Assembly: GCA_903847405.1 (NCBI GenBank)
Contig: CAINDP010000191.1
Location: forward strand, 1-64,000
Source of the DNA: an uncultured Myxococcales bacterium
GTDB taxonomy: Bacteria > Myxococcota_A > UBA9042 > DTJE01
Direction of reading: 5' to 3'
DNA: 64,000 nucleotides
Both the position numbers and the translations under genes were made by a program. This document shows positions 25,278 through 38,051 of this stretch, piece by piece. The notes beneath the pieces were generated by a model, which saw only the letters and a list, made by a program, of their open reading frames with translations, was not told where the DNA came from and ran no database searches. How positions within the stretch are numbered: the first letter of the stretch is position 1; each line of letters opens with the position of its first letter.

Positions 25278-27194
25278 TCACGGGCACGTCGCTCCGGCCG
25301 TGCAGGCGCCGCTGCAGCAGACCCCGGTCGCGCAGGTCGTGAGATCCGCGGCGTTCACCAGGTTGCACAGGGCGTCGTACACCTTGCAGTCGTCGGTCGA
25401 GGTCAGGCAACTGGCCCAGCAGCAGGCGCCGTCCGTCCCGCAGACGGTGTCGTCGGGCTTCTGGGTCGTCGTGCAAATCTGGTCGCCGCCGCGGCACGCA
25501 ACCGACGAGCAGTCGTCGACGGCCGGGTACCACGCGCAGGAGTCGCCGGCCGCGCAGGGAATGCGGATCGCGCCGCGCAGGTCCAGCCCGGGGATGTTCT
25601 GGCCGCCCGTCGGCGCCACGTAGCCGACGCGCAGGTCGTACTGGGCGTCGGGGGTCAGGTCGCCCGACAGCAGCTTGACGACGCCGCCGACCGCCAGTTC
25701 CGAGCCCAGGGGCAGGCGCCCGATCGCCAGGTCCGGCACGTCCACGGCCAGCGTCCAGGCGCCGGCCAGGGCGCCGCGCAGGCGCTGGACCGCCATCAGC
25801 AGGGCCGACCGCAGGGATTCCGCGGAGGTCCCGGTCTGGAGGTCCTGGGCGTTGATGAACGTGTAGTGGCCGCCGGTCCGGCAGGCGATTTCCTGCTGGC
25901 GCGGATCCCGGTCCTTGTATCCCAGGGCCTGGAACTGGATGAAGGACACGTGCACCGGCACCTCGTTCGCCGGCAGGTACTTGCCTTCGCCGTCCTTCAG
26001 GTCGGCTTCCAGGACCGTCAGGAAGTTCTCGAAGGACGTTTCGGCGCAGGCGTTGTCCTGCTTGAACTCGACGTACTTGCCCGCCTTCTTCTGCCGCAGG
26101 ACCGGCTGGAAGTCCGGGGAATCCGGGTGGCAGGTGTCGGGGCCGTCGGTGATGACGACCATGTGGCGCACGCGGGAGCCGACGCCGGACTTCATGTAGG
26201 AGTAGACGTCCGAGACGGCGGCCCACAGGGGGGTCCGGCCCTTCGCGTTGACGCCCAGCGTCGTGAAGTCCTTGCCCGTCAGCGTGCAGCCGGCGGCCTT
26301 TTCGGCCGTGGTGCAGCCGAAGACCACCGTGCGGTTCGCGCCGAAGCAGTCGCGCCGACGATCGTCTTCCTTGGCGCCGGCGATGTCACACACGATCTTC
26401 GGGGTGGAGCCGACCGTCTCGCCGAACTGGAACACGCCGGCGCGGTCGTTGGGGTTCAGCAGGCTGAAGAAGGACTTGATGGCCGTCAGGCGCTGGCCGT
26501 CCGGATCCGAGGCGTGGGCCTTGAAGTTGACCGGATCCCAGGGGCCCGAGCTGCCGCCCATGACTTCCAGGTCCGTTTCGGTTTCGACAAAACCCTTCAT
26601 GGAGCCCGACTGGTCCACCAGCACGGCGATGGCCATCGCGTCGCGATCGGACGCCGACGGACGGTACTCGTTGGTGAAGTAGCTGCGGTAGTTCAACTTC
26701 TGGGGCGTCGCGTCCCGGGGACCGACCACACCCTGGCACGCGGCCACGCCGGTCAGATCCACGTCCGGATAGGACTCGAGGCACTCGACGTCCACGCGGA
26801 AATCGGCTTCGGAGATGGTTTCACCCACCTGCACCACCGCGCGCTGGTTCGTGCCCTTCTTCACCAGGTCGCCGGGGCGGATCGACGTGTCCTTGTCGCT
26901 TTCCGTCGAGACGTCCGTGCCGCCGACCTCGGTCCCCACCAGGTTGACCGAATACAGAAGCGAGTTGACGGTCGCGTTGGCGTGATCCGCCGGAGTGCAC
27001 TGACGCTCGTAGTTCCCGGTCTCGTCGCGATGCGCCGGGAACACGGAAAGAACGTCCATGCTCTTGAACTGGAATGTGCTGAGAACAGCCACCCAGCGGT
27101 AGTTGCAAGCCCCGAGGGCCCCGAGTAGCAGCAAGGCCGCCCCGAGCCACGGCGCAACCCATCGAACCCGCCGTCCGAGGTGCGATCGCGTCAT
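25278..27194 (-). CDS. vWA-domain cysteine-rich lipoprotein
   Basis: A 638-residue protein with a lipoprotein signal (Cys at 30 in ALGACNYRW). A vWA domain spans about residues 185-470, with the metal site DxSxS as DQSGSMKG (194-201) and a downstream VVITDGPDTC. A beta-rich domain follows, and the last 100 residues contain about 16 cysteines in short spacings (ACCWASC, GVCCSGAC). It is likely surface-exposed and may bind a partner through the metal site. The putative promoter at 27256-27284 serves this gene. ATG at 27194 has GGAG upstream. It is followed by the Glt-like cluster, 99 bp away; a link is possible but unproven. Confidence 0.82.
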   Translation of the reverse strand: MTRSHLGRRVRWVAPWLGAALLLLGALGACNYRWVAVLSTFQFKSMDVLSVFPAHRDETGNYERQCTPADHANATVNSLLYSVNLVGTEVGGTDVSTESDKDTSIRPGDLVKKGTNQRAVVQVGETISEADFRVDVECLESYPDVDLTGVAACQGVVGPRDATPQKLNYRSYFTNEYRPSASDRDAMAIAVLVDQSGSMKGFVETETDLEVMGGSSGPWDPVNFKAHASDPDGQRLTAIKSFFSLLNPNDRAGVFQFGETVGSTPKIVCDIAGAKEDDRRRDCFGANRTVVFGCTTAEKAAGCTLTGKDFTTLGVNAKGRTPLWAAVSDVYSYMKSGVGSRVRHMVVITDGPDTCHPDSPDFQPVLRQKKAGKYVEFKQDNACAETSFENFLTVLEADLKDGEGKYLPANEVPVHVSFIQFQALGYKDRDPRQQEIACRTGGHYTFINAQDLQTGTSAESLRSALLMAVQRLRGALAGAWTLAVDVPDLAIGRLPLGSELAVGGVVKLLSGDLTPDAQYDLRVGYVAPTGGQNIPGLDLRGAIRIPCAAGDSCAWYPAVDDCSSVACRGGDQICTTTQKPDDTVCGTDGACCWASCLTSTDDCKVYDALCNLVNAADLTTCATGVCCSGACTAGATCP

Positions 27195-27255
27195 GAAACC
27201 CACTCCGCTGGAGATACCGGCGAGGATCCACCCCCGCCTTCGTTCGCCGCGGTAG

Positions 27256-27284
27256 TTTATCCCGGTCTGACGCAAAAAAGTCAA
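27256..27284 (-). promoter_or_regulatory. Putative promoter of the vWA lipoprotein
   Basis: On the minus strand TTGACT (27284-27279) and GATAAA (27261-27256) are spaced by 17 nt, giving a leader of about 55 nt. The -10 context GATAAAC ... CCGCGG recurs at the lipoprotein promoter near 12910. Confidence 0.6.
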
Positions 27285-27403
27285 TGCTTTTTTACCCCAT
27301 CCGAAGGGTTCGGGAACCGCGCGGATCAAGGGCGAAAACAGCATCAGGAGTGAGGGACTGCCGTCGATGGGGAGGGGGGACGATCGGGATTCCGGAGGCG
27401 GCG

Positions 27404-29608
27404 CTAGTACCAGGAGTCGGATACGGTTTCGGCGCTGGCGTCCACGCGGTAGACGACGCCGGTGCCCGAATCGAGGGCGAAGATCGAGGTCCCGGCCACG
27501 ACCATTTCTTCCGGCAGGCCCCCCAGGGTCACCGACTTCCGGACCGAACCGGAGGTCGCCTGGAAGCTCAGCCGGGTGTCCCGCGTCGGCGGGATCCACA
27601 CCGGGCGGAATTTCGAATCGGTCTTGCAGCCCGGAACGACGTTGAAGGACAGGGCCGTGTTGGTGAACCGCGAGGCGAGGAGGTTCCCGCCGATCTTCGT
27701 GTCCCCCAGGCGCACGGGGCACGCGGCAACCAGGGCCCCACCGTCCTCGGGAAGGGTCGTCAGGGCCCGCCCCGTGAAGCGGCTGTCGGCATCGGCGCGT
27801 GCCACGCACAGCCCGCCTTCGGACGTCCGGTTGTGCAGGAAGCCCGTTCGCGTCCCGACGACGGTCCACGACTCCGACGCCCGGATCTCGTACCGGAGGG
27901 CGCGCCCGTCCTGGCAGCCCGCGGGCGGCAGCGGAACGGAAACGTACGCCGGTTCCAGGGCCAGGCGGTCGGCCTGGACGCCCACGATGCGGTACTCGAG
28001 GACCTCGTCCGCGGACAGGGCGCACGTTCCCTGGGGATCGGGCGTGACCACCAGCACGTCGCCCTGGTGCGTCCCGTTGGCCTCCATGACCCCCAGCGCG
28101 CAGAAATCCGCGGAGGGATCGCGGAAGAAGGCCGCCGACGCCGCGCCGGGCTCGGCTTCCAGCGCGCCGCACCCCGAGGTACCCGGGATCACGCCTTCGT
28201 ACGTCACGTCCCAGGTTTCGGTCAGTTCGCCATCCAGGTCCCCGCCGAACCGGACCCCGTAGTACACGGACTTCTCGGTACGATCGGGATCGGTTTCGAT
28301 GTCCGGCATGCCGAACGACGGGTACTCCGGGTTCTGGACGACGCTGCGGGTCAGGATCAGCCCGTCGACCCGCAGGGCCGGCATCAGCGCGGTGCTGTCC
28401 ACGTCCGACGACACCCCGTCCTCGAGGGTCCGTTCCTGCTGGTGCGGCACCGGGTTGTCGGCGTTCGGCGTGACCACGACGCGGGACAGGAAGCCGCTCT
28501 GCTGGGCCACGTAGGCGCGGATCCCCAGGGCGTTCCCGTCCGTGTCGTTGCCCAGGTCGACCATCACGATGGCGCGCGCGGGGCCGTCCAGTTCCAGGTC
28601 CCGGATGCCCAGGCGCTGCAGCAACGGGCTTCCCGAACCTTCCACGCCGGCGACGGGCGCGTTCACGTCGATGCGGTTCATGCCGTCGTCCAGGACCGCC
28701 ATCGCGGCGGGACGGGCCAGCGGCACGTACACGAAGGCGCCGTCGGGGGTCGCCGTGGGCGCGCCCAGGATGCGCGAACCCAGGCCCGCCTGCGCGTCGG
28801 CCGGACAACCGGGAACCGGCAGGCCCGGCACGGGCGCGGGACGGTCGATCGCCGCGACCTGGATCGCCGTCGCATCGTCGGTCGCCTTGGCGAGGTCCAA
28901 CCGCCCCACCGAATCCCCCAGGGACCCGGCCAGGGAGATCCACGCCACGGCACCGTCGGCGCGGACCGAGAACGCACGGGGCGCGGCAGGCAGGGCCCAC
29001 CGCCGCTCGCCGGGCCGGGGCTCCGCGGTTTCGGGCAGTTCCACCACCGGGAACGCCGCGATGCCGACGAACGCGGCGCAGTTGTAGGCGACCAGGATCG
29101 AACGGACGCCTTCGCCGCCACCGGTCGGAGGGACGTACGCCACCTGCACGTCGATCGGCGCGCACGGCAGCGGCGCCCGCGCCAGTTCCAGCCCGGGCAC
29201 CAGATCCTTCGGCCGCATCCACGCGATGGCCGGCTTGCCGGTGGTCGCGTCGGAACGCAGCGCCACGATCACGAGGTCCGACGTCGTCGTGGAACGCACC
29301 ACGACCGGTACGCCGCCCACCGGCAGGGACGTGAACCCCGGCTGGAACAGGTCGGCGTCGAAATGCGTGCCCCCCGGGGCCGTTGCGATCGACAGCCCCT
29401 GGGCATCGGCGTCCAGGCCCCACGTCCGGGCGACGTTGCCGGTTTCGCCGCAATCGGCCAGGGCCACGGGCGCCCCCGTGGCGTCCTCGCACGTCACCGC
29501 GATCGAAACCGGCCGCCGCATGATGCGGGTCGGAACGTTCGTGGTGTCGGAGCACCCCAGGGCAACCAGGACGGCCAGGGCCGCCGCGATCAGGATCATT
29601 CGATTCAC
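27404..29608 (-). CDS. Large lipoprotein, unknown
   Basis: A 734-residue protein with a lipoprotein signal (VLVALGCSDTT, Cys at about 19). The body is beta-rich, with propeller-like segments that read as values and rates (PDGAFVYVPLARPAAMAVLDDG, then VVYRVDASAETV at the C-terminus). About a dozen scattered cysteines suggest disulphides. No catalytic motif is seen. The GTG start at 29608 overlaps the previous stop as GTGA and has GAGG upstream, so it is translated with the gene before it. An internal ATG three codons later is an alternative. Surface or periplasmic binding role is possible; no function is claimed. Confidence 0.72.
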   Translation of the reverse strand: MNRMILIAAALAVLVALGCSDTTNVPTRIMRRPVSIAVTCEDATGAPVALADCGETGNVARTWGLDADAQGLSIATAPGGTHFDADLFQPGFTSLPVGGVPVVVRSTTTSDLVIVALRSDATTGKPAIAWMRPKDLVPGLELARAPLPCAPIDVQVAYVPPTGGGEGVRSILVAYNCAAFVGIAAFPVVELPETAEPRPGERRWALPAAPRAFSVRADGAVAWISLAGSLGDSVGRLDLAKATDDATAIQVAAIDRPAPVPGLPVPGCPADAQAGLGSRILGAPTATPDGAFVYVPLARPAAMAVLDDGMNRIDVNAPVAGVEGSGSPLLQRLGIRDLELDGPARAIVMVDLGNDTDGNALGIRAYVAQQSGFLSRVVVTPNADNPVPHQQERTLEDGVSSDVDSTALMPALRVDGLILTRSVVQNPEYPSFGMPDIETDPDRTEKSVYYGVRFGGDLDGELTETWDVTYEGVIPGTSGCGALEAEPGAASAAFFRDPSADFCALGVMEANGTHQGDVLVVTPDPQGTCALSADEVLEYRIVGVQADRLALEPAYVSVPLPPAGCQDGRALRYEIRASESWTVVGTRTGFLHNRTSEGGLCVARADADSRFTGRALTTLPEDGGALVAACPVRLGDTKIGGNLLASRFTNTALSFNVVPGCKTDSKFRPVWIPPTRDTRLSFQATSGSVRKSVTLGGLPEEMVVAGTSIFALDSGTGVVYRVDASAETVSDSWY

Positions 29609-30894
29609 GGGAGCCTCTTTATTTCCTTGTGTCGATCCGGGTCGCCCAGGCCCAGCGCCACGACGCTGACTTCCTGGTCCTCGAAGTCGGCAATGAACGC
29701 GCGATCGGCCGCGATGGCGATCCCGTAGGGCCCCTGCCCCACCGACACCCGGGCCAGGACCTCGGGGACCACCGGGTCCACCGCATACAGCGAGTCCCCC
29801 TCGAAATCCGTCACATAGACGATGTCGGGACTGCCTGCAGGCGCATAGACCGCGACCCCGGAAGGCAGGCCGGCCAGGGCGACGAAGTTCCGCAGGATGG
29901 GCCGTCCGTCGGCGGGTATGTCGAAGACCGCCAGGGAGGGCGGGGAGCGGTAGGCTGCATAGAGGACGGGCCCCCGGGGGGACATCGTCATTCCGCGCAG
30001 GTAGTCCCCCGTGGCGGAGGACTGGGGGATCGCGACCGGGTCCTCGGTCATCGCCGTCCAGACGCCGTCCTTCCGCAGGACCCGCAGCACATAGATGATG
30101 TTCCGCGACCGCGTTCCGGCCAGCAGCACGCGCTCGTCGTCCGACACCGGGAATTCGATCAGCGTGTGCACGCCCGATTCCAGTTGCTGGTAGCCCTGGT
30201 ACACCGGCGCAGAGCCCTCGCGCAGGGCGAAGATCAGCAGGGTGCCTTCCAGCAGGCTGGCCACGTACAGCGGGCGTTCCAGAGTGTCGGGGGTGCCCTG
30301 GTCGCCGACGATCACCACGGGCTGACCCAGGGTGATGGCGAACGGGTCGTTCGCCGCGACCACGTTGTCGTCGGGGTCCCGGGCCAGGCCCTCCAGCTTC
30401 GTGCTGCTTTCGTCGCCGCACCGGCGACGCCCGTCCGGAAGCGCGGCTCCGCAGGACAGGACGGGCTTTCCGTCCGTGTCCCGGGTCACGTCGATCAGGG
30501 TCAGTTTGTCGTCGTCCCGGATCGGCAGGATCATCCGGGAGGCCGTCCCGTTCAGGGACTCGAACGCGGGCTCGCCGGCGAAACTGCCGGTTTCCACCGC
30601 CGCCTGGTCCAGGATGGTCGGCCCCGCCGCGTCGATGGGCGTGACCCAGCCGAACTGCCACCGGCTGTCGAAGTTCGTCGACACCACGTACACGGTGTCG
30701 CCGGCCGGATCGACGACCACCGACGTCGGGAACGAAAAGGCCTTGGTGTCGGGCACCTCGCCTCGAACCTGGCCGCAGGCCGCCAGGGCGACCAGGGCCG
30801 CGAGTGCCGTCGGGGTGATGCCGCGGGCGGCCGGGAGGCGCCCCTGTCGGACCATCGATCGAGCGTCCTCCCGTGCCATCCGCGTCGGTTCCAT
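29605..30894 (-). CDS. Lipoprotein with beta-propeller-like repeats
   Basis: A 429-residue protein. The N-terminus has a long charged lead before the hydrophobic core and lipobox (AALVALAACGQ). The mature part contains propeller-type repeats of the YVTN/NHL style (TSVVVDPAGDTVYVVST, VSVGQGPYGIAIAADRAFI). It is likely an outer-membrane or periplasmic binding protein. The ATG at 30894 lies 5 bp after the ppdK stop, and its ribosome-binding site GGAGGG lies inside the last ppdK codons. It is therefore expressed with ppdK, and its stop overlaps the next lipoprotein start. A start 15 bp downstream (MARED) would shorten the lead. Confidence 0.75.
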   Translation of the reverse strand: MEPTRMAREDARSMVRQGRLPAARGITPTALAALVALAACGQVRGEVPDTKAFSFPTSVVVDPAGDTVYVVSTNFDSRWQFGWVTPIDAAGPTILDQAAVETGSFAGEPAFESLNGTASRMILPIRDDDKLTLIDVTRDTDGKPVLSCGAALPDGRRRCGDESSTKLEGLARDPDDNVVAANDPFAITLGQPVVIVGDQGTPDTLERPLYVASLLEGTLLIFALREGSAPVYQGYQQLESGVHTLIEFPVSDDERVLLAGTRSRNIIYVLRVLRKDGVWTAMTEDPVAIPQSSATGDYLRGMTMSPRGPVLYAAYRSPPSLAVFDIPADGRPILRNFVALAGLPSGVAVYAPAGSPDIVYVTDFEGDSLYAVDPVVPEVLARVSVGQGPYGIAIAADRAFIADFEDQEVSVVALGLGDPDRHKEIKRLP

Positions 30895-30899
30895 GCTGA

Positions 30900-33653
<2,754 letters not shown>

Positions 33654-33660
33654 GACTACG

Positions 33661-35808
33661 TCACCTCGTTGAGATCCTGCCAAACTCGGCAAACCAATCG
33701 AAGAGGGCCTGGACGCGATGGAGCAGCGCAAGCCGCGCCAACCGCAGGCCCTCGTCAGCCTCGATGAGGACGGGGACCCCGTCACGCCCGGTCCCGAAGA
33801 ACCGCGCCAGGGGATCCTTGAACGAGTACATCGCCGCGATGAGTTCGGTGTAGGCGCCGGACTCGCGGGCGAGGTGGTAGGCGCCCAGGGCCGCATGGCG
33901 CGTGGCCTCCACGGCCTTTTCCAGGTCGTGGGCCAGGGCCGCGGAGTGGTCGGCGTCCGTGGTCAGCAGCCCGGCGGCTTCCGCCTGGGCGCGCCATCCG
34001 GGGACCTTTTCGTCGGCCTGCTTCAGCAGGTTGCCGACGCGCTTGAACACGTTGTCCAGGAAGTCGCGGAAGTCCGTCGTCCCGCTGGCGAAGTCGGCCA
34101 GGGCCCGGGCGCGGACGGCCAGGTCGCCGGGGGCGCCGGTCGCCAGCAGCGGCGCGATGGCGTTCGCGAAGTCGGTCGGAACGGCGAAGTCCTCGGCCAG
34201 GATGCCGCGGAAGCGATCCTCGAAGAAGGACTGCATGGCCGGGGCGACGTCGGCGAACTTGTCGTCCTGGATCAGTGCCAGCAGGCGGCCGAACGCGATT
34301 CCCTGCAGTTCCGGGCGGCCCATGCAGATCCGCAGCAGGCCGATGGCCGCCCGGCGCAGGGCCAGGGGGTCCTTCGAACCGGTGGGGATCGCGCCGGCCT
34401 TGAAGCACCGGAAGATGCTGTCCATGCGGTCGCTGACGGCCAGGATGGCGCCGGCGGCCGTGGACGGGATGGCGTCCCCCGAGAACCGGGGGAGGTAGTG
34501 CTCGCGAATCGCGGTGGCGACGGGGGTTTCGGCCTGGCCCTCGGGGCGGGCGTAGTAGGCGCCCATGATGCCCTGCAGCTCGGGGAACTCGCCGACCATC
34601 GCGGACATCAGGTCGGCCTTGGCGTAGTCCGCCGATTCGGCGACGGTGGCCCGGACGTCGGGACCGACGCCGGCGGCATCGCACAGTGCCAGGGCCAGAT
34701 CCTTGACCCAGCCCGACTTGGCGGCCATGTCGCCCACGCCCTTCAGGAACAGGCGCTCGGGCAGGCGATCCTTCAGCGACGGCAGGCCGTGCTTGCGATC
34801 CTGCTCGTAGAAGAAGCGCGCGTCGTACAGGCGGGCGGCGATCACGCGCTCGTTCCCGCGGGCAACGACGGACATGTCGCGGGCCTTCGTGTTGCAGACC
34901 ACGCCGAAGCTGCGCATCAGGCGGCCCTGGTGGTCCTCCATCGCGAAGAAGCGCTGGTGGGACCCCATGGCCGTGACCAGGACCTCCCGCGGCAGGCGCA
35001 GGAAGTCGGCGTCGAAGTGGGCGATCAGGAAGTTCGGCATCTCGACGAGGTTCGACACCTCGTTCAGCAGGGCGTCGTTCGGCAGGAAGCGGCAGCCGTG
35101 CTGGACCTCGGCGGCGGCCATGGCGGCGACGATCGCGGCCTTGCGGACGGCCGGGACCGGTTCCACGCCGCGGGTCCTGAGGGTCGCTTCGTAGACCGAC
35201 GGATCCGACAGGACCACGGGCTCCGGGAACAGAAAGCGATGGCCGTAAGTGACGGAGCCCGATTCGATGTCCGCGAAGGTGAACGGGATCACGTCGGCGC
35301 CGAACAGGCAGACGATCCAATGGATCGGGCGCACGAAGGGCCCGGTGCCGGAAGCCCAGCGCATGGACTTCGGGAACGTCAGGCGCCCCAGGATGACCGG
35401 CATCGACTCGGCCAGGACCTCGGCGGTGGGACGGCCCTTCACGGCCTTGCGGACCGCGACCATCTCGCCCTTCGGGCCGGCGACCCGCTCCAGCGTCATC
35501 GGATCCACGCCGCGGGCGCGGGCAAAGCCCTCGCCCACCTTGGTGGGAGTGCCGTCGGGGCCGAACGCAACCGATACCAGGGGCCCGGTCTGGACCTCGT
35601 CGCGATCGGCCTGCGCCGTGGCCAGGCCGGCCAGGCGCACGCACAGGCGACGGGGGGTGGCAAAGGTTTCGACGCCGGCCGGGGCCAGGCCCGCCGCGGT
35701 GAGGACCTCGACCAGCAGGCGAGCCAGATCCGCCACGCCGTTGTCCAGCATGCGGGCCGGGATCTCCTCGGTTCCGATTTCCAGCAGGAGGTCTCGCGTC
35801 TGAATCAC
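33661..35808 (-). CDS. glyS: Glycyl-tRNA synthetase beta subunit
   Basis: A 715-residue beta chain of the bacterial alpha2-beta2 glycyl-tRNA synthetase, which binds tRNA-Gly. Seen: LLLEIGTEEIPARML at the N-terminus, FPKSMRW, GHRFLFPEPV, FYEQDRKHGLPSL, and the C-terminal anticodon-binding region. Length fits. The start is GTG at 35808 with GGAGGA 7 nt upstream; an ATG at 35856 would overlap the upstream spacer and extend past the family's usual start. It is 52 bp after glyQ and 7 bp before ppdK. Confidence 0.95.
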   Translation of the reverse strand: MIQTRDLLLEIGTEEIPARMLDNGVADLARLLVEVLTAAGLAPAGVETFATPRRLCVRLAGLATAQADRDEVQTGPLVSVAFGPDGTPTKVGEGFARARGVDPMTLERVAGPKGEMVAVRKAVKGRPTAEVLAESMPVILGRLTFPKSMRWASGTGPFVRPIHWIVCLFGADVIPFTFADIESGSVTYGHRFLFPEPVVLSDPSVYEATLRTRGVEPVPAVRKAAIVAAMAAAEVQHGCRFLPNDALLNEVSNLVEMPNFLIAHFDADFLRLPREVLVTAMGSHQRFFAMEDHQGRLMRSFGVVCNTKARDMSVVARGNERVIAARLYDARFFYEQDRKHGLPSLKDRLPERLFLKGVGDMAAKSGWVKDLALALCDAAGVGPDVRATVAESADYAKADLMSAMVGEFPELQGIMGAYYARPEGQAETPVATAIREHYLPRFSGDAIPSTAAGAILAVSDRMDSIFRCFKAGAIPTGSKDPLALRRAAIGLLRICMGRPELQGIAFGRLLALIQDDKFADVAPAMQSFFEDRFRGILAEDFAVPTDFANAIAPLLATGAPGDLAVRARALADFASGTTDFRDFLDNVFKRVGNLLKQADEKVPGWRAQAEAAGLLTTDADHSAALAHDLEKAVEATRHAALGAYHLARESGAYTELIAAMYSFKDPLARFFGTGRDGVPVLIEADEGLRLARLALLHRVQALFDWFAEFGRISTR

Positions 35809-35860
35809 GTCCGTGTCCTCCGGACCGCGGCGAATCACGCGCCGCGGGAGGGTCATCGGG

Positions 35861-36712
35861 TCAGGCCCCGCCCTGGCCTTCCAGGTACGTCTTGGCGCAA
35901 CCGCGGGCCAGCGCCCGAACGCGTCCGATGTACGCCTGGCGCTCGGTCACCGAAATGGCGCCGCGGGCGTCCAGGACGTTGAACGCGTGGGAACACTTCA
36001 TGCAGTAGTCGTAGGCCGGCAGGGCCAGGTCGCCCATGGCCAGCAGGCGCTGGCACTCCGCCTCGTACCGGTTGAACAGGTCGAAGTGCAGGGGCACGTC
36101 GGCGCGCTCGAAGTTGTAGGTGCTGAACTCCACTTCCGAGCGGTGGTGGACGTCGCCGTACTTGACGCCGTGTCCCCACTCCAGGTCGTAGACGTTGTCG
36201 ATGCCCGACAGGTACATCGTGATGCGCTCGATGCCGTAGGTCAGTTCCGCGGTGATGGGGCTGAGGTCATAGCCGCCGCACTGCTGGAAGTAGGTGAACT
36301 GGGTGACTTCCATCCCGTCGACCCACACTTCCCAGCCCAGGCCCCAGGCGCCCAGCGTCGGCGACTCCCAGTCGTCCTCGACGAACCGGATGTCGTGCTC
36401 GCGGGGGTCGATGCCCAGCGCGTACAGGCTTTCCAGGTACAGTTCCTGGACGTTGCTCGGCGCGGGCTTCAGGACCACCTGGAACTGGTAGTAGTGCTGC
36501 AGGCGGAACGGGTTGTTGCCGTAGCGGCCGTCGGTGGGCCGGCGCGACGGTTCGACGTACGCGCAGTTCCACGGCTTCGGGCCCAGGCAGTTCAGGAAGG
36601 TCTTGGGATTGAAGGTCCCGGCGCCCTTTTCCAGGTCGTACGGCTGGGTGATCAGGCACCCGCGCTGGGCCCAGAATTGCTGGAGCCGGAGGATCACGTC
36701 CTGGAACGTCAT
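35861..36712 (-). CDS. glyQ: Glycyl-tRNA synthetase alpha subunit
   Basis: A 283-residue class II catalytic subunit that activates glycine. Typical motifs are [60 protein letters not shown] and [18 protein letters not shown]. Length is standard. ATG at 36712 with GGGAGG upstream. First gene of the glyQ-glyS-ppdK run. Confidence 0.97.
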   Translation of the reverse strand: MTFQDVILRLQQFWAQRGCLITQPYDLEKGAGTFNPKTFLNCLGPKPWNCAYVEPSRRPTDGRYGNNPFRLQHYYQFQVVLKPAPSNVQELYLESLYALGIDPREHDIRFVEDDWESPTLGAWGLGWEVWVDGMEVTQFTYFQQCGGYDLSPITAELTYGIERITMYLSGIDNVYDLEWGHGVKYGDVHHRSEVEFSTYNFERADVPLHFDLFNRYEAECQRLLAMGDLALPAYDYCMKCSHAFNVLDARGAISVTERQAYIGRVRALARGCAKTYLEGQGGA

Positions 36713-36817
36713 GGGTGCCTCCCTCGGGGCCGCGCAAAGGTACCAGAGGTCGGCCATGGGTGCAAGGGAGCGCGGGGCAGGAACCCGTCGCAAAAGTCGG
36801 GGAATCGGGGCCGGGGA

Positions 36818-37744
36818 TCAGGGGGGCGTCGCGAGGGCGGCGGCGGCGCGCGTGCGGGCCTCGGAGGCACGGGAATCCTTGGGGAACCAGCGGACGAAGG
36901 CGTCGTACCACCCGGCGACCGCCGCGGGGGGTTCGCGGGCGGCGGCGGCCGCCTCGGCCCGCAGGAACGCCGCATCCGGGTACAGGTCCAGATCGTAGGA
37001 ACCCAGCAGGTACGACCACTCGCGCTGCGCCAGCAGCCGTTCGGCCAGGTCGGCAGCCTCCCGGGGGCGGCCCAGGGCCAGGGCCAGGCGGCCGGCGGCC
37101 AGCGTCGCGTCGTTGGCCATGCCCGAGGAGGGGTGGGCTTCGGCGATCCGGCGATAGAGGGACAGCGCGCGGTCCGGCGCCGTGGGTTCGGCCAGACGGG
37201 CCGCCAGGAACAGGAGGAACGGCGAAACCTGGCGATCCGGGACGACCCGGTATAGGCGACGGAGGGCTTCGATGGCGGCATCGGGACCCGCGGCTTCCTT
37301 GCGGAGGTCGCGGACCGCCTCGGCGGCACGCTGGGCGGCCGGGTCGTCGGGGAATGCCGTCACGACCCGGGACCAGGCACGCTCGGCCACGGCCTTGTTG
37401 CCCAGGCGTTCCGCCAGGGAGGCCACCTCCACGAGGCCCCGGGCGGAGGACTCCGGGACCGACGCGCATTCCCGGCCCAGGGTCGCCAGCAGATCCAGGG
37501 CTTCGGCCGCCCTTCCCTGCCCGTCCACCGCGCGGGCCAGGGCCAGCAGGGCGGGACAGCGTTCGTCCAGGCGGCCGGTCGGCACGGCAAGGAAGGTCCG
37601 CGCCTGGGCCTCGGCCTGGGCGAAACGATGCTGACCCACCGCGATGTCCAGGTCCGTCAGCGCCTGGTCCCGGGCGGCCCGGGCCGGATCCATCGCGCAG
37701 GCGGCGAACACGACCAGGGGAAGAACGAGGAACCGCCACGCCAC
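36818..37744 (-). CDS. TPR-like lipoprotein, unknown
   Basis: A 308-residue protein with a lipoprotein-type signal (FLVLPLVVFAACAMDPA) and about 270 residues of helical repeats rich in Ala, Arg and Leu (ALARAVDGQGRAAEALDLLA, SLYRRIAEAHPSSGMANDA), typical of TPR or outer-membrane YfiO-like arrays. The start is taken as GTG at 37744 because it gives a normal signal length; a GTG at 37768 is an alternative, and longer frames run into the family B repeats and are not credible. It lies upstream of glyQ with a 105-bp gap. Function unknown. Confidence 0.68.
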   Translation of the reverse strand: MAWRFLVLPLVVFAACAMDPARAARDQALTDLDIAVGQHRFAQAEAQARTFLAVPTGRLDERCPALLALARAVDGQGRAAEALDLLATLGRECASVPESSARGLVEVASLAERLGNKAVAERAWSRVVTAFPDDPAAQRAAEAVRDLRKEAAGPDAAIEALRRLYRVVPDRQVSPFLLFLAARLAEPTAPDRALSLYRRIAEAHPSSGMANDATLAAGRLALALGRPREAADLAERLLAQREWSYLLGSYDLDLYPDAAFLRAEAAAAAREPPAAVAGWYDAFVRWFPKDSRASEARTRAAAALATPP

Positions 37745-37809
37745 GGACCACCTGTCGCTGCAAATCACGGCCCGAATGTGGGCCGGGAGCGGGCGGTTGT
37801 CAATGGCAT

Positions 37810-37976
37810 GGAAAAATGGGGACAGACACCATTTTCCACCGCACGGCCCGACAACTGTCAGAACGCAGAGTTCCGAAAGCCGTGCGGGAGGAAGCGATGC
37901 ACCTCCAGTTTCCCTGGAATCGGTGGTTGACTGTGGGAACGGGGACTTGCGAATAATGGTGTCTGTCCCCATTTCC
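37810..37976. repeat. Inverted pair of GGGGACAGACACC repeats (family B)
   Basis: Positions 37810-37837 hold GGAAAAATGGGGACAGACAC and its palindromic continuation; 37952-37976 hold the same unit inverted. They flank about 115 bp of non-coding DNA. The stretch 37745-38051 contains no other gene. The motif is the kind found as dispersed palindromes linked with RAYT transposases in other genomes (from memory). Confidence 0.8.
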
Positions 37977-38051
37977 GGGCGGCCACGTCGGGATCGACGA
38001 GGGGCCATGCTGGAAGTGGTTCGTGCTAGGCTCCGAGGACCGGAGGCGGAT

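Noticed and set aside
27290-27403. Short hairpin near CCGAAGGGTTCGG as a terminator
   Set aside because: No T tract follows on the strand of the gene that ends there.
36818-38008. A 396-codon version of the TPR-like lipoprotein starting at 38008
   Set aside because: The extra N-terminus is encoded by the family B repeats and would bury the lipoprotein signal.
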